From Chthonomonadaceae bacterium (lineage in GTDB: Bacteria > Armatimonadota > Chthonomonadetes > Chthonomonadales > Chthonomonadaceae), in NCBI GenBank assembly GCA_027450145.1, contig DAIDKH010000005.1:34076-98075 (forward strand): 64,000 bases of DNA, given 5' to 3'. The notes below the pieces were generated by a model. That model did no database searches, was not told where the DNA came from, and was given only the letters and a program-made list of their open reading frames with translations. Position numbers and translations under genes: made by a program. Positions within the stretch are counted from its first letter, which is position 1, and each line of letters begins with the position of its first letter. Shown here in pieces: positions 26,455 to 35,264 of this stretch.

Positions 26455-27600
26455 CTACTTGGAGAGAACCTTTACGGTGTTGTCATTCCTATCGGTGAAG
26501 TAGACCTTTAGGTTGCCTGCGCCGTCATTTGTAACGGCTATGCCGAACAATGCGGAATTTGCGCCGGTACTGGTGTCCACTATTGCCGGGTCTACAGTCT
26601 TGACGCCTACAATCCCTTTAGTAGCGGGATCTAGTTCCACAATGGTGTTTCGTTTCTGGTTTGCGATTATTAGGTCATTATTAAAGGGATTGATAGCCAG
26701 ACCCGCAGGTTGATCTAGGTAGGTGGCATTAGTGTCAGTGTATACCAGGATCACGTTGCTCAGTGTATTACTGGCGGTTGCCGTCGTGCTGTTGGGTATA
26801 GCAAATATCGTGTTGTTGTAGCCGTTGGCGATATACAGCGTGTCATCCGTACCGTGTGCAAGACCTATCGGCCCTACTGCTGTTCCGCCGTACCCACTCA
26901 ATGTACTTCCAATAGAGCCGCTAATAACGTCGTACGTGTATGTAGCTGGCCCACCGTTGGTGCCCGGGATTACGTTAATTCGCACCACTTGGCCCGTGGA
27001 GGCGTTGGTAGTAAAAAAGCAGTTACGTCCACCGTAGTCTCCGTTGTAAACTTCACCCCAGCCGTATTGCACTGTGGGGTCGGTAAGTAGATCCGCCTGG
27101 GTACTGGTCGGCGTTACTATCTGGGTGCCTCCATTGGATGTTGGGGTTCCTAATCCCAGGTTAGATGCCCACAGGTAACCATTTGCGGTGTTGAATGCGA
27201 AGGCCGATGGACCGCTTAGCCCGCCGGTATCGTTAAAGACATTTACAGGCTTACCTGTCGTTACATCCTCAATCGTTGTCCCTGCACCCATTGTTCCTGC
27301 ACTGTTACTGAAATTTCCGACAACGACGTCATCTGGTTGGATGTGGCCCGAAACGTGATCGGCAACGAACGTAGAAGAAGCTGGCGGGGCAATAGCAATC
27401 GCTCGGGGGTCTTTATCGCCATTGGCCACATCAATTGTGCTTGATAGGGTGGTGATCGTATTGAGGCCGCCAATGGTTTGTGGGCTGGTCGAGAGCGAGG
27501 AACCGCCGCCGCAGCCGGCAACCAACAGACTTAGCGATAAGCTCGCGGTAACAACGGTCAATCGAGTGATGAATGAAGCATCAGGCTTCGAAACGGTCAT
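26455..27600 (-). CDS. Lipoprotein with NHL/beta-propeller-like repeats
   Basis: This is a 381-residue exported lipoprotein. The signal peptide ends in lipobox LLVAGC with Cys30 as the lipidated residue, then a Gly/Ser linker. The rest is Gly/Asn/Thr-rich with repeated blocks of the propeller type, such as GPIGLAHGTDDTLYIANGYNNTIFAI, PAGLAINPFNNDLIIANQKRNTIVEL and FGIAVTNDGAGNLKVYFTDRNDNTVKVL. These resemble NHL or SMP-30-like blades. It is likely anchored on a membrane facing outward. Ligand or enzymatic role is not evident. The start ATG at 27600 has AAGGAGATATAG just upstream. Confidence 0.75.
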   Translation of the reverse strand: MTVSKPDASFITRLTVVTASLSLSLLVAGCGGGSSLSTSPQTIGGLNTITTLSSTIDVANGDKDPRAIAIAPPASSTFVADHVSGHIQPDDVVVGNFSNSAGTMGAGTTIEDVTTGKPVNVFNDTGGLSGPSAFAFNTANGYLWASNLGLGTPTSNGGTQIVTPTSTQADLLTDPTVQYGWGEVYNGDYGGRNCFFTTNASTGQVVRINVIPGTNGGPATYTYDVISGSIGSTLSGYGGTAVGPIGLAHGTDDTLYIANGYNNTIFAIPNSTTATASNTLSNVILVYTDTNATYLDQPAGLAINPFNNDLIIANQKRNTIVELDPATKGIVGVKTVDPAIVDTSTGANSALFGIAVTNDGAGNLKVYFTDRNDNTVKVLSK

Positions 27601-27810
27601 CTATATCTCCTTATTAATGAACGGCGCGACGGTGACCCCGGGTTGACCGGGCCAGCTAAGAAGTGGAGCACCGGAACCTGGTGGCAGCAAATTAGCCGCA
27701 ATGGGGGGACCAGGATTAAAGCGGATTCGTTTGCCGTTAGGTTTCGCTCATAATAACATTGTAGCAATGAATTGGTACAATATGTACGATCATCAGGAGT
27801 ATTACACCAA

Positions 27811-28272
27811 ATGAGAGCCGTGGTACAGCGCGTAAAATCCGCATCCGTGGTGGTACACGACGAGGTAGGACACGAGGAGATCGCCTGCATTGGTCCCGGA
27901 TACGTTGTCTTGTTGGGTGTATCTACAGACGATAGCCAGGAAGACGCCGCATGGATGGCAGATAAGCTCGCGGGTCTTCGTGTCATGAGTGATGAGGATG
28001 GCAGAATGAACTGCTCCCTTGCCGATTGCAACGGTGAAATGCTATTGGTTTCCAATTTCACGCTGATGGGTGATTGCCGTAAAGGGCGTCGACCCGCATT
28101 TACCGCCGCGGCTGCCAGTGAATATGCTGAGAAACTGTTTAATATGACGGCTGAGGGAGTAGTGAACACTGGTATTCCTGTAAGTACGGGTCGGTTTGGA
28201 GCCGATATGCAGGTTCAAATTGCAAATGACGGCCCGGTCACACTGCTATTAGACAGCAAAAAGATGTTTTAG
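27811..28272 (+). CDS. dtd: D-aminoacyl-tRNA deacylase
   Basis: Dtd removes D-amino acids (and mis-charged glycine) from tRNA as a homodimer. The 153-residue length is normal. The N-terminus MRAVVQRVKSASV is typical. The Gly-cisPro motif is in NDGPVT (Gly141-Pro142), and GDCRKGRRPAF follows the other active-site strand. That strand reads VSNFTL where SQFTL is usual, so Gln is replaced by Asn. The start is ATG at 27811, with CAGGAG upstream; an earlier in-frame start at 27772 would add 13 atypical residues. It is transcribed away from the lipoprotein gene. Confidence 0.95.
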   Translation: MRAVVQRVKSASVVVHDEVGHEEIACIGPGYVVLLGVSTDDSQEDAAWMADKLAGLRVMSDEDGRMNCSLADCNGEMLLVSNFTLMGDCRKGRRPAFTAAAASEYAEKLFNMTAEGVVNTGIPVSTGRFGADMQVQIANDGPVTLLLDSKKMF

Positions 28273-28386
28273 TTTGCACCTTTAGAAGGGTGAATTGTTA
28301 CATTTTTGCAGGAACAATGTCGTTTCATCTCTGCCCCGTCACAGTATAACATTTACTACGAAGACGAAGCCTCTGGGAGGTTCACC

Positions 28387-29592
28387 GTGGGGGAATTGAC
28401 GATATCGACATTTATGTGGCTGCTGCTACTCGCCTTTGCAGTGTCCCTCTTTGCGGAAAAGCTACGCATTCCATATGCCCCTGCGCTTGCTATCACGGGC
28501 CTGGCGGCAGGCATGTTTCCTGTACTTACCAAAGTGTCGCTGTCGCCTCACCTGCTTCTAGGTATTCTTCTGCCCCCGCTCCTCTTTGAGGGCGCCCTGC
28601 ATTTAAAGGCAGCCTCATTGAAACGCGACATCGTTGCGGTTGCAATTTTGGCAACCCTTGGCACCATCGCGGCTGCATTTGTTACCGCTCTTGCGGAGCG
28701 ACGCTTGTTGCACCTCCAATGGTCTGCCTGTCTTACCTTTGGATGCCTCATTGCAGCGACGGACCCTATTTCGGTAATTGCACTATTTCGAAGGATAGGT
28801 GCTCCGGATAGATTAACGCTTATTATCGAGGCAGAGAGCCTGTTTAACGATGGAATGGCTGCTGCCCTGTACATGGCCGCGGTGGAGAGCTTCAGCCACG
28901 GAGCCAGCTTTAGCATAGTATCCATTGGAGTGCCACTTCTTACCGGTGCCTTAGGCGGAGGTGTAATTGGGGCAGGCCTAGGCTGGGTATCTAGCAGAAT
29001 TCATTCACATCTCGACGATCATCTTATGGATCTTACCCTCACCGCGTTGCTCGTGTATGGCTCCTACGAGATCGCAAACACGCTTGGCGTTTCAGGTGTC
29101 ATCGCCGTCATCTCGGCCGGAGTTGTGGCGGGAAATGCGGGTCTCTTTGGAACCATGACTGAAAAAGCCCGCGAATCCGTTCTCGCCTTTTGGGAGTTCG
29201 CTGCCTTTGTCGCCAATTCTCTGGTATTTCTCCTCGTAGGGTTTACAGCCGCTCACTATCATTGGCTAAGCATGCCCTCGGTAGTTGTAGGCGCAATTTT
29301 AGGTGTCCTGTGCGGGCGGCTTACAATCTATCCGCTGCTGTGGGTGAGCCACAGAGTGGGCAGTTCAATTCCCATATCCTGGCGGCACGTACTTTGGTGG
29401 GGTGGCTTGCGCGGCGCACTGTCGATGGCGCTCGCTTTGGCGCTTCCGTCTGCATTCCCAGATCGCAGCGTAATTGTTTCAGCAACCTTTGGCGTGGTGG
29501 TATTCTCACTAATTGCACAGGGCCTTACTGTAAGCGTCCTGGTTGCCAAGCTGAAAATTGTTGCGACGCCGGGAGAAGAAGTCGAAGCTTAG
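28387..29592 (+). CDS. CPA1-family Na+(K+)/H+ antiporter (NhaP-like)
   Basis: This 401-residue integral membrane protein has about 12-13 helices and exchanges protons for sodium or potassium. The hallmarks are AATDPISV (Thr125-Asp126-Pro127) and the Asn154-Asp155 pair in ESLFNDGMAAA, the ion-binding motif of electroneutral CPA1 exchangers. WGGLRGALSMALALALP near residue 340 carries the conserved Arg. The chosen start is GTG at 28387 because GGGAGG lies six bases upstream; the frame is open 27 codons further but those residues are hydrophilic and unlike the family. There is no large C-terminal regulatory domain. Confidence 0.92.
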   Translation: MGELTISTFMWLLLLAFAVSLFAEKLRIPYAPALAITGLAAGMFPVLTKVSLSPHLLLGILLPPLLFEGALHLKAASLKRDIVAVAILATLGTIAAAFVTALAERRLLHLQWSACLTFGCLIAATDPISVIALFRRIGAPDRLTLIIEAESLFNDGMAAALYMAAVESFSHGASFSIVSIGVPLLTGALGGGVIGAGLGWVSSRIHSHLDDHLMDLTLTALLVYGSYEIANTLGVSGVIAVISAGVVAGNAGLFGTMTEKARESVLAFWEFAAFVANSLVFLLVGFTAAHYHWLSMPSVVVGAILGVLCGRLTIYPLLWVSHRVGSSIPISWRHVLWWGGLRGALSMALALALPSAFPDRSVIVSATFGVVVFSLIAQGLTVSVLVAKLKIVATPGEEVEA

Positions 29593-29650
29593 TTGGCAGC
29601 GGCTTCCATCGGTAGACACAAGGCGAACACATTGAAGCCGTTACAAATAA

Positions 29651-29686
29651 CCAGCCCCCTCGCTTAATCTTAAGTAAGGGGGCTGG
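29651..29686. terminator. Bidirectional terminator between convergent genes
   Basis: CCAGCCCCCT (29651-29660) and AGGGGGCTGG (29677-29686) form a perfect ten-pair stem, with an inner CTTA/TAAG helix. It lies between the antiporter gene and the convergent deacetylase-like gene. There is no long T-run on either side. Confidence 0.75.
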
Positions 29687-29706
29687 AAGGTTCGCAGCGG
29701 GCTAGT

Positions 29707-30414
29707 CTAGAGTTCACATACGAGCTGCGTGAGCGTGACAAACCTGGCATTCCTTTGTCGCAAATAACTCACCACGTGCTTTAGGTTATCGGCATTGTGC
29801 TGGGAATCATGCATACCCAGGACCAGGTAGGGCGTCTGCTCGAGGTGCGCATCAATGAGCGGTTTTAGTCGGTCAAAGCCTTCATCAAGGTAACCGCGTG
29901 CTCCATTGATATTTGCCACAGGGGCTACCCAGATTTTAGCACTTCCTGGTTGATGGAGATTGGCGTAGTCTGGATGATACGGTGACACGGGTGCAGAAAG
30001 AGGACGCCCGGCGTTAGAGCCGGGCGTTGTATCCACGATAATCCCAATATCTTCCAGTGCCTTCAGGTCCAGTGCCTCAAGATCACCATTTGCCGCCCTG
30101 AAAGCAGTCGGTTTGATTGAAAATTGCTTTAGTACATCCTTACCTACGCGGATTAGGTCGCCGCGATCTACAGTGTTGCCAGCGCCGGCATCAAAGTTTA
30201 TGAACAATCCAATCTCGTGCCACGCGGGAATACGATGCAGGTATTCATTGTGGTACAGCTTCACGTTGCTCATCGGATCGTGTTCGTCGACGCCAATGAG
30301 CCAGGTCAGGGGAATCCGAGTATGTTCTGCCACATCCACCAGTTGTGTGACGTAGCATTTGCCCTGTGTTGCGCAAACACAGTCAACGCTAATAGCCACT
30401 GTAGGTACTGACAT
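29707..30414 (-). CDS. Polysaccharide deacetylase-like (NodB-fold) protein
   Basis: This 235-residue cytoplasmic-looking protein appears to have a NodB-type layout: VAISVDC near the N-terminus (motif 1 aspartate), WHEIGLFINFD where the metal-binding SHTxxH-type motif sits, PTAFRAANGDLEALDLKALEDIGI (motif 3 arginine), and a C-terminal GMHDSQHN with RNARFVTLTQL typical of the last strand. Only one of the usual two metal histidines is clear, so it may be inactive or use another metal set. The start is ATG at 30414, with GAGGAGGTGT directly upstream. It is downstream of an exported aldo/keto reductase on the same strand, 186 bp apart. Substrate unknown. Confidence 0.65.
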   Translation of the reverse strand: MSVPTVAISVDCVCATQGKCYVTQLVDVAEHTRIPLTWLIGVDEHDPMSNVKLYHNEYLHRIPAWHEIGLFINFDAGAGNTVDRGDLIRVGKDVLKQFSIKPTAFRAANGDLEALDLKALEDIGIIVDTTPGSNAGRPLSAPVSPYHPDYANLHQPGSAKIWVAPVANINGARGYLDEGFDRLKPLIDAHLEQTPYLVLGMHDSQHNADNLKHVVSYLRQRNARFVTLTQLVCEL

Positions 30415-30600
30415 GACTACACCTCCTCAAGCGGATTGAAGAGCCTTTTGCGGCCCTTGGGGTTTTTTCTACAACACTAATTTACCATGAAACCGCCTAC
30501 TGCACCTCGTGTGCATATCCTCGAATTGGCGGACTTTGTAACGGTAAGAGAGGCTGCAGCACCCATCTGAGTTGCGCCCCTCTTAGCCGTACTTACGGGC

Positions 30601-31617
30601 TCAGGCTTGAGCTGGTTCCTGCACTGATTCCATCGCGAGTTTGTTGCCCAATGTTGCGCCGCTGATGTTTTCCTCGAACACTTGCAGGTTGCCTAATGCC
30701 GAAACGCATGTTTGGAAAATGGGCATACCATCTGGTCGTTTAGTGTCGAGAACGTACTTGATGCAGGCTTTGCCTACTTTTCCGCTTGCGTTAAGTTGTG
30801 ACATCAGCTGTGGATTCTGTGACATTGGCTGGTGACCGTTTGTAAACACCTTCATCGCGGTCATACCTATACCGTTTTTGCTGGCGCCGGCAAACGCATT
30901 CTGTATAGGCTGAGGTGTATTGTAAGAAAACCACACCTGCATCGCTTCAAGAATATCAGCATCAACCTCTATAGGAATCATATCTGGGTAGGGTGTATAT
31001 GGGTGCTGAGAAACGCCAAAGTGGCGTACTTTTCCCTCTCTCTTTAGGCGCTGAAACACCTTGTACGAGGTTCCTTTGTGGAAGCTTGCCGGATCATGCC
31101 AACCGAAGTGTGCACGGTAAATATCGTAGTACTTGAGGCCGTTGTTCTGTAGCGACTGAACCACCTGGTTGTAGGCTGAGTCGAAATCGTCAGGGTTGTG
31201 CCCTGGCGACGTGGTATCCACCGTGATGTCTGTATAGTAGGATTCTCGTGGGAGCTTCGCTAGCTCGGGTGGCAGCTGGTTGTAATAACCTGCCTTATGC
31301 ACAAAGTTGATGCCAAGGGCAAGGCCCGGCCCAACAAGTTCAGGGTTCCAATCCTGGCATATGCACATAGGCGTAATATGCATGTGCTTCAAGCGCGTAT
31401 TAAATGGCCGGCGCGGCAACTTGCCGATAGCCGCAACTACCGCCTCGGCGGCTTCAGCTCTTTGGCTGCTTGTGAGGCTTAATCCTGCAAGACCGGCGGC
31501 AATTAACCCCGGGCCAGCTGTAACGGCGGTGGTCAACACCTGAACGAAATCACGTCGAGACAGAGGTTTGTCCTGGCTTTTGGCCTGCATATGTTGAAGC
31601 AGATCACTATTCTGCAT
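30601..31617 (-). CDS. Tat-exported aldo/keto reductase-like protein
   Basis: This 338-residue protein has a twin-arginine signal: SRRDFVQVL with Arg21-Arg22, then a hydrophobic stretch ending near AEA at ~56. The mature part resembles an aldo/keto reductase barrel: LALGINFVHKAGYY, LKYYDIYRAHFGWHD, KREGKVRHFGVSQH and GMTAMKVFT. The usual catalytic Asp-Tyr-Lys-His set is not clearly intact: His of YRAHFGWH is present, but the Asp/Tyr strand reads NFVHKAGYY. Members like this often occur among Planctomycetes-type and related bacteria as exported oxidoreductases of unknown substrate. The start is ATG at 31617, with AAGGAG upstream and a perfect palindrome just before that. Confidence 0.8.
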   Translation of the reverse strand: MQNSDLLQHMQAKSQDKPLSRRDFVQVLTTAVTAGPGLIAAGLAGLSLTSSQRAEAAEAVVAAIGKLPRRPFNTRLKHMHITPMCICQDWNPELVGPGLALGINFVHKAGYYNQLPPELAKLPRESYYTDITVDTTSPGHNPDDFDSAYNQVVQSLQNNGLKYYDIYRAHFGWHDPASFHKGTSYKVFQRLKREGKVRHFGVSQHPYTPYPDMIPIEVDADILEAMQVWFSYNTPQPIQNAFAGASKNGIGMTAMKVFTNGHQPMSQNPQLMSQLNASGKVGKACIKYVLDTKRPDGMPIFQTCVSALGNLQVFEENISGATLGNKLAMESVQEPAQA

Positions 31618-31636
31618 ATCTCGCTAACTCCTTTCA

Positions 31637-31650
31637 CACCCTGCAGGGTG
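31637..31650. promoter_or_regulatory. Perfect 14-bp palindrome upstream of the Tat aldo/keto reductase gene
   Basis: CACCCTGCAGGGTG is its own reverse complement. It lies 20-33 bp before the start codon, just upstream of the ribosome site, and could be an operator. A role is inferred from position only. Confidence 0.4.
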
Positions 31651-31675
31651 CAAATCCACACGCTATACGCGGCCA

Positions 31676-32077
31676 TTATGGCGGGCCGTCGCCGTTTTGC
31701 ACACCGTTCCCTTCCACCAGGGATTCTGCGTGGGCAATTGCCACTGAAAACTCAGAGCTTGAAAGACGCTCCCGTAACATCCTAAACAACCGCACCGGCA
31801 GGCTCGTTCTCGTTGGTGTAAGCGCCTCACCAGTTACCATGTTAATTTGGGCCGGCCATTGTCCATCCGAACCTTGTAGTGTAACAAGAATGTGCGCCGG
31901 ATGGAGTGCACGCTGCATAGGTGTATAATCTGCCTCGGTTGTCATTTGAACTAGGGATTCGAGGCGTTCCACCAGCCAGTTCATGTCCGCGTATTCTGTC
32001 TCTTCGTCCGGCCGTGGGAACGAACCACACCTCCATTCAATTGGCGTCCAGTAGAGCTGTTCATCAGGGCGTGGCAT
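31676..32077 (-). CDS. Hypothetical protein between two aldo/keto reductase genes
   Basis: This 133-residue soluble protein is not recognised. The first ~30 residues are Pro/Trp-rich (MPRPDEQLYWTPIEW). They are followed by a helical part (MNWLVERLESLVQMTT) and a strand-rich middle (HPAHILVTLQGSDGQWPAQINMVTGEAL). The C-terminus is acidic and Gly-rich. It begins three bases after the stop of the upstream aldo/keto reductase, so it is co-transcribed and perhaps translationally coupled. Confidence 0.7.
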   Translation of the reverse strand: MPRPDEQLYWTPIEWRCGSFPRPDEETEYADMNWLVERLESLVQMTTEADYTPMQRALHPAHILVTLQGSDGQWPAQINMVTGEALTPTRTSLPVRLFRMLRERLSSSEFSVAIAHAESLVEGNGVQNGDGPP

Positions 32078-32080
32078 TAA

Positions 32081-33070
32081 TCAGTCCCAAATTGGCCGCC
32101 AATTTCGCACATATCTGGTAGCCTCGTTTAGGCATTTCATCTCGTTGGCTCCAAGCCGAAAGCCCGCTACAGGAAGTACTTCCTTCAACTGATCGACTGT
32201 GTTCGCACCAACAATTGGGGCAGTCACTACCGGGTTAGATAACATCCACGCCAAGGCAGTTTGAGCTACCGTTTTGCCGGCATCCTTTGCCAGTGTTTCC
32301 AGTATCTCAATTACATCGTAGCCGTTGTCGTTGCCATATTTGCCAAGGATACCTTCCGCGCGGACACTGGAAACCTGCGTACCCTGCCGCTTATATTTCC
32401 CCGTAAGAAAACCTCCGGCGAGAGGCGAATACGGAATGACGCCTAGATGATGATGCTTGCAGAGAGGCATTGCCTCAATTTCAAATCCTGCACGCTCCAT
32501 TAGCGAATATTCAGGTTGGTAGCATTCAAATCGGGCAAGACCGTTTCGGTCTGAAGCCCACAATGCTTCCATAAGGCGCCAAGCCGGATAGTTACTTGCC
32601 CCAATATAGAGGACTTTGCCAGCGCTAATCAGGTCGCTTAGGGCTGCTAACGTCTCCTCGATTGGTGTATTGAGATCAGCCCAATGGCACTGATATAAGT
32701 CGATATAATCTGTGTTTAATCGTCTAAGACTGTCGTCACAGGCGCGCATAATATGCGCCCGCGATAGGCCTTCGCCATTCGGTCCACTCCACATCTTACC
32801 GCGCACCTTGGTAGCTAACACGATATCGGCACGGCATTTTCGTTCGTTCATCCAACGGCCGATGATCTCTTCGCTTTTACCACCGTAGGATGCGTCACCT
32901 GCCCAGTTCGTGTAGATATCCGCGGTATCAATAAAATTACCGCCGGCCTCTACGAACGTATCCATAATCGAGTAGGACACGGCCTCATCTGCTGTCCAGC
33001 CAAACTGCATTGTGCCCAAACATAGCTCCGAAACCATCAACCCAGTTCTACCCATCTTTCTGTATTCCAA
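32081..33070 (-). CDS. Aldo/keto reductase
   Basis: This 329-residue cytoplasmic NADPH-dependent oxidoreductase reduces aldehydes or ketones. The catalytic tetrad is visible: Asp and Tyr in FIDTADIYTN, Lys in VLATKVRG, His in LYQCHWAD. The cofactor end PIVGANTVDQLKE is also present. The start is TTG at 33070, with GGAG seven bases upstream, giving LEYRKMGRTGLMVSELCLGTMQFGW, the normal family N-terminus; the frame is open further but reads unlike the family. It heads the minus-strand run that includes the hypothetical and probably the Tat-exported reductase. Confidence 0.92.
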   Translation of the reverse strand: MEYRKMGRTGLMVSELCLGTMQFGWTADEAVSYSIMDTFVEAGGNFIDTADIYTNWAGDASYGGKSEEIIGRWMNERKCRADIVLATKVRGKMWSGPNGEGLSRAHIMRACDDSLRRLNTDYIDLYQCHWADLNTPIEETLAALSDLISAGKVLYIGASNYPAWRLMEALWASDRNGLARFECYQPEYSLMERAGFEIEAMPLCKHHHLGVIPYSPLAGGFLTGKYKRQGTQVSSVRAEGILGKYGNDNGYDVIEILETLAKDAGKTVAQTALAWMLSNPVVTAPIVGANTVDQLKEVLPVAGFRLGANEMKCLNEATRYVRNWRPIWD

Positions 33071-33301
33071 AGCGAAACTCCTTCTCTTTTTTGTAATTCT
33101 GCATTCATGCAAGATGGTACTTGCCACTATATATCGATTATTGTAACCGCAGTGTCACCTAATATCGCTCAATCTTACAGAAAGGGGCAAAATGGTTGGC
33201 AAAACCGGGGTTAAATTAAACATAATAAGCGGGCGAGAGCAAAGGACGGTTGTACAGGTAACATATTTACCGAGTATAGGCGAGAAGTGTGGAGTACCAA
33301 A

Positions 33302-34558
33302 ATGGCGAGAGTGGTTGTGGTTGGCGCCGGGCTCTCTGGGTTAGCATGTGCGCGCGCGCTTCAGAACAGTGGTGCAGATGTTCAGGTCTACGAGTCCAGC
33401 GATGATGTAGGTGGCAGGGTTCGTACAGATTATGTTGAAGGCTATAGACTTGATCGAGGGTTCCAGGTGCTTCTGCAGGCTTATCCTGCAGTCAAACGTG
33501 ATCTGGATCTAGCCGCTCTTCGTGTCTGCAGATGGGATCCTGGAGCTATTCTTATCGCCCAAGGCCGCCAATATGTTCTTGCCGATCCCAGACGGGTACC
33601 TCAGTTAGCACTTGCCAGTGCGGCATGTCCACTGTTCGCAATGAGCGACAAGATTCGCGTTTTGCAGATGACCCGTAGACTGCTAGCAATTGAGGACAAA
33701 GACCTGTTTGCAATGCCAGACGAGCCCATGGCAGATTATTTGCACCGATGTGGGTTTTCTCAATCGTTCATTGAAATGTTCATCGCCCCCTTCTTTGGCG
33801 GCATTTTCCTGGAAACTCACTTGGAAACTAGCGTACGTATGTTCGCGTTTGTGTGGAAGATGCTTGCAAAAGGGGGAACCTGCGTTCCTGAACAGGGCAT
33901 GGGGGCCATACCACATCAAATTGCCTCAAATCTGCGCCCTGGAAGCATTTTGCTCAACAGTGCAATTAGTGAACTGATAAGGCAGGGCAACAAAGTTGTT
34001 GGCCTGCGTGTTGCGGGCGACGTGATCCCAGCAGAGATCGTCATTTTAGCTACTCCATTTGACGTAACTGCCAAGCTGCTTGGTATCGATATCTCGTTAA
34101 AGTGGCGACAATCTACGACGTTGTACTACAGCGTTCCCAGACCGCTTTACACCCACCGACTTATCACTCTTCTTACGGACCCTAGAAGGCTCGTCAACAA
34201 CGTAGCGATGGTCACCAATGTTGCACCGGCGTATGCGCCTCCCGGCAAACATTTGTTGTGTTGCAGCATCTCGCAAGGTTCCACGCTAACAGATGATGAG
34301 CTGGACGCTGCAGTACGGCGTGAAATTGGTGCAGCGTACGCCAACGAAGACACCAGAAGCTGGAGATTGCTGAAGATCTATCGTATCGCTAATGCTCAGT
34401 TTGAACAGCGCCCGGGCGTGTGGCAGCAACTCGAACTGCTGCGGAAATCGGCACCTGGTGTCATTGTTGCGGGCGAGGCAACCGTGTCGAGTTCAATTGA
34501 GGGCGCGCTCGCATCTGGTAGGAGCGCCGCAGATCGCGTGCTGAATAACGAAACTTAA
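33302..34558 (+). CDS. FAD-dependent amine oxidase / phytoene desaturase-like oxidoreductase
   Basis: This 418-residue flavoprotein has an N-terminal dinucleotide fold VVVVGAGLSGLACARAL, an acidic strand end (VYESSDDVGGRVRT), and the flavin/substrate block DRGFQVLLQAYPA. The C-terminal FAD block is VIVAGEATVSSSIEGALASGRSAADRVL. The middle FIAPFFGGIFLETHLETSVRMF is typical of the protoporphyrinogen/phytoene-like subgroup. The substrate is unknown. The start is ATG at 33302, with GGAG seven bases upstream. The next gene, a phosphopantetheinyl transferase, starts at the very next base after its stop, so they form an operon. Confidence 0.85.
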   Translation: MARVVVVGAGLSGLACARALQNSGADVQVYESSDDVGGRVRTDYVEGYRLDRGFQVLLQAYPAVKRDLDLAALRVCRWDPGAILIAQGRQYVLADPRRVPQLALASAACPLFAMSDKIRVLQMTRRLLAIEDKDLFAMPDEPMADYLHRCGFSQSFIEMFIAPFFGGIFLETHLETSVRMFAFVWKMLAKGGTCVPEQGMGAIPHQIASNLRPGSILLNSAISELIRQGNKVVGLRVAGDVIPAEIVILATPFDVTAKLLGIDISLKWRQSTTLYYSVPRPLYTHRLITLLTDPRRLVNNVAMVTNVAPAYAPPGKHLLCCSISQGSTLTDDELDAAVRREIGAAYANEDTRSWRLLKIYRIANAQFEQRPGVWQQLELLRKSAPGVIVAGEATVSSSIEGALASGRSAADRVLNNET

Positions 34559-35248
34559 ATGCATTTGAAAGATCACGAAGCTGCAATTGACTGGGTGCAT
34601 AGCTTACCGATCGGCTGGCATGTTGTATGGGAGCAGGATGGCCCAATGCCAGACCAACCACTGCGCTCTGCGGCGGCCGCTGCCAGTGGTATTCCGAACG
34701 TTCAGGTAATGCGCAATTTGGCCGGCAAGCCCATTGTTGCTGATGCCAACGGCCAGCCGATTCCGTATCATGTATCTAATTCGCATGATGGCGGAACACA
34801 TCTGGCGCTCGCTATTCCTGAAGAGGGATTAGCTGGAGTGGGAGTAGATTTGGTCTTCTTACCCCGACTGGAGAGCTCACGACATACGATTGGTTACTTG
34901 CACAGATTAGCCGGCCGAGTAATGGGTAATGAGGAGCTAACCGAGTTTGTGCATATGTGCAATGGACTTGACGAGCGTGAGGTGCGACTACAATTCGCCG
35001 CTCGCTTCTCGCTTATGGAAGCCGCATCTAAGGCTCTCGGAACCGGTCTGCGCCTCGGTGTGGGATTTGGTCGCCCCACATCAATCCACCCACACGACCT
35101 CGCAGCATTTAAACAACACGCAGGATGGAACATTCGCCCTGGAACAGAAGCACGAACGTGCATGGAGCGACTGGGAGGTCGCGAATTCAAGTGCTACTGC
35201 GGTGTAAGCGAGCTGTTCCTCGCAAGTTGTGTATTGTTAGTTAAGTAG
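34559..35248 (+). CDS. 4'-phosphopantetheinyl transferase superfamily protein
   Basis: This 229-residue enzyme of the AcpS/Sfp superfamily transfers the phosphopantetheine arm from CoA to a carrier protein serine. The two motifs are present: GVGVDLVFLPRL (magnesium-binding Asp) and RFSLMEAASKALGTG, where the catalytic glutamate and following Lys are kept but the usual KEA lysine is Met. NSHDGG precedes the first motif. ATG directly abuts the upstream stop codon, so translation is coupled to the flavoprotein. The carrier protein target is not in view. Confidence 0.85.
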   Translation: MHLKDHEAAIDWVHSLPIGWHVVWEQDGPMPDQPLRSAAAAASGIPNVQVMRNLAGKPIVADANGQPIPYHVSNSHDGGTHLALAIPEEGLAGVGVDLVFLPRLESSRHTIGYLHRLAGRVMGNEELTEFVHMCNGLDEREVRLQFAARFSLMEAASKALGTGLRLGVGFGRPTSIHPHDLAAFKQHAGWNIRPGTEARTCMERLGGREFKCYCGVSELFLASCVLLVK

Positions 35249-35264
35249 GTGGTGCGAGTACTGT

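Noticed and set aside
27597..28169. 190-codon minus-strand frame opposite dtd
   Set aside because: Antisense shadow of a well-identified gene; no family features and no ribosome site.
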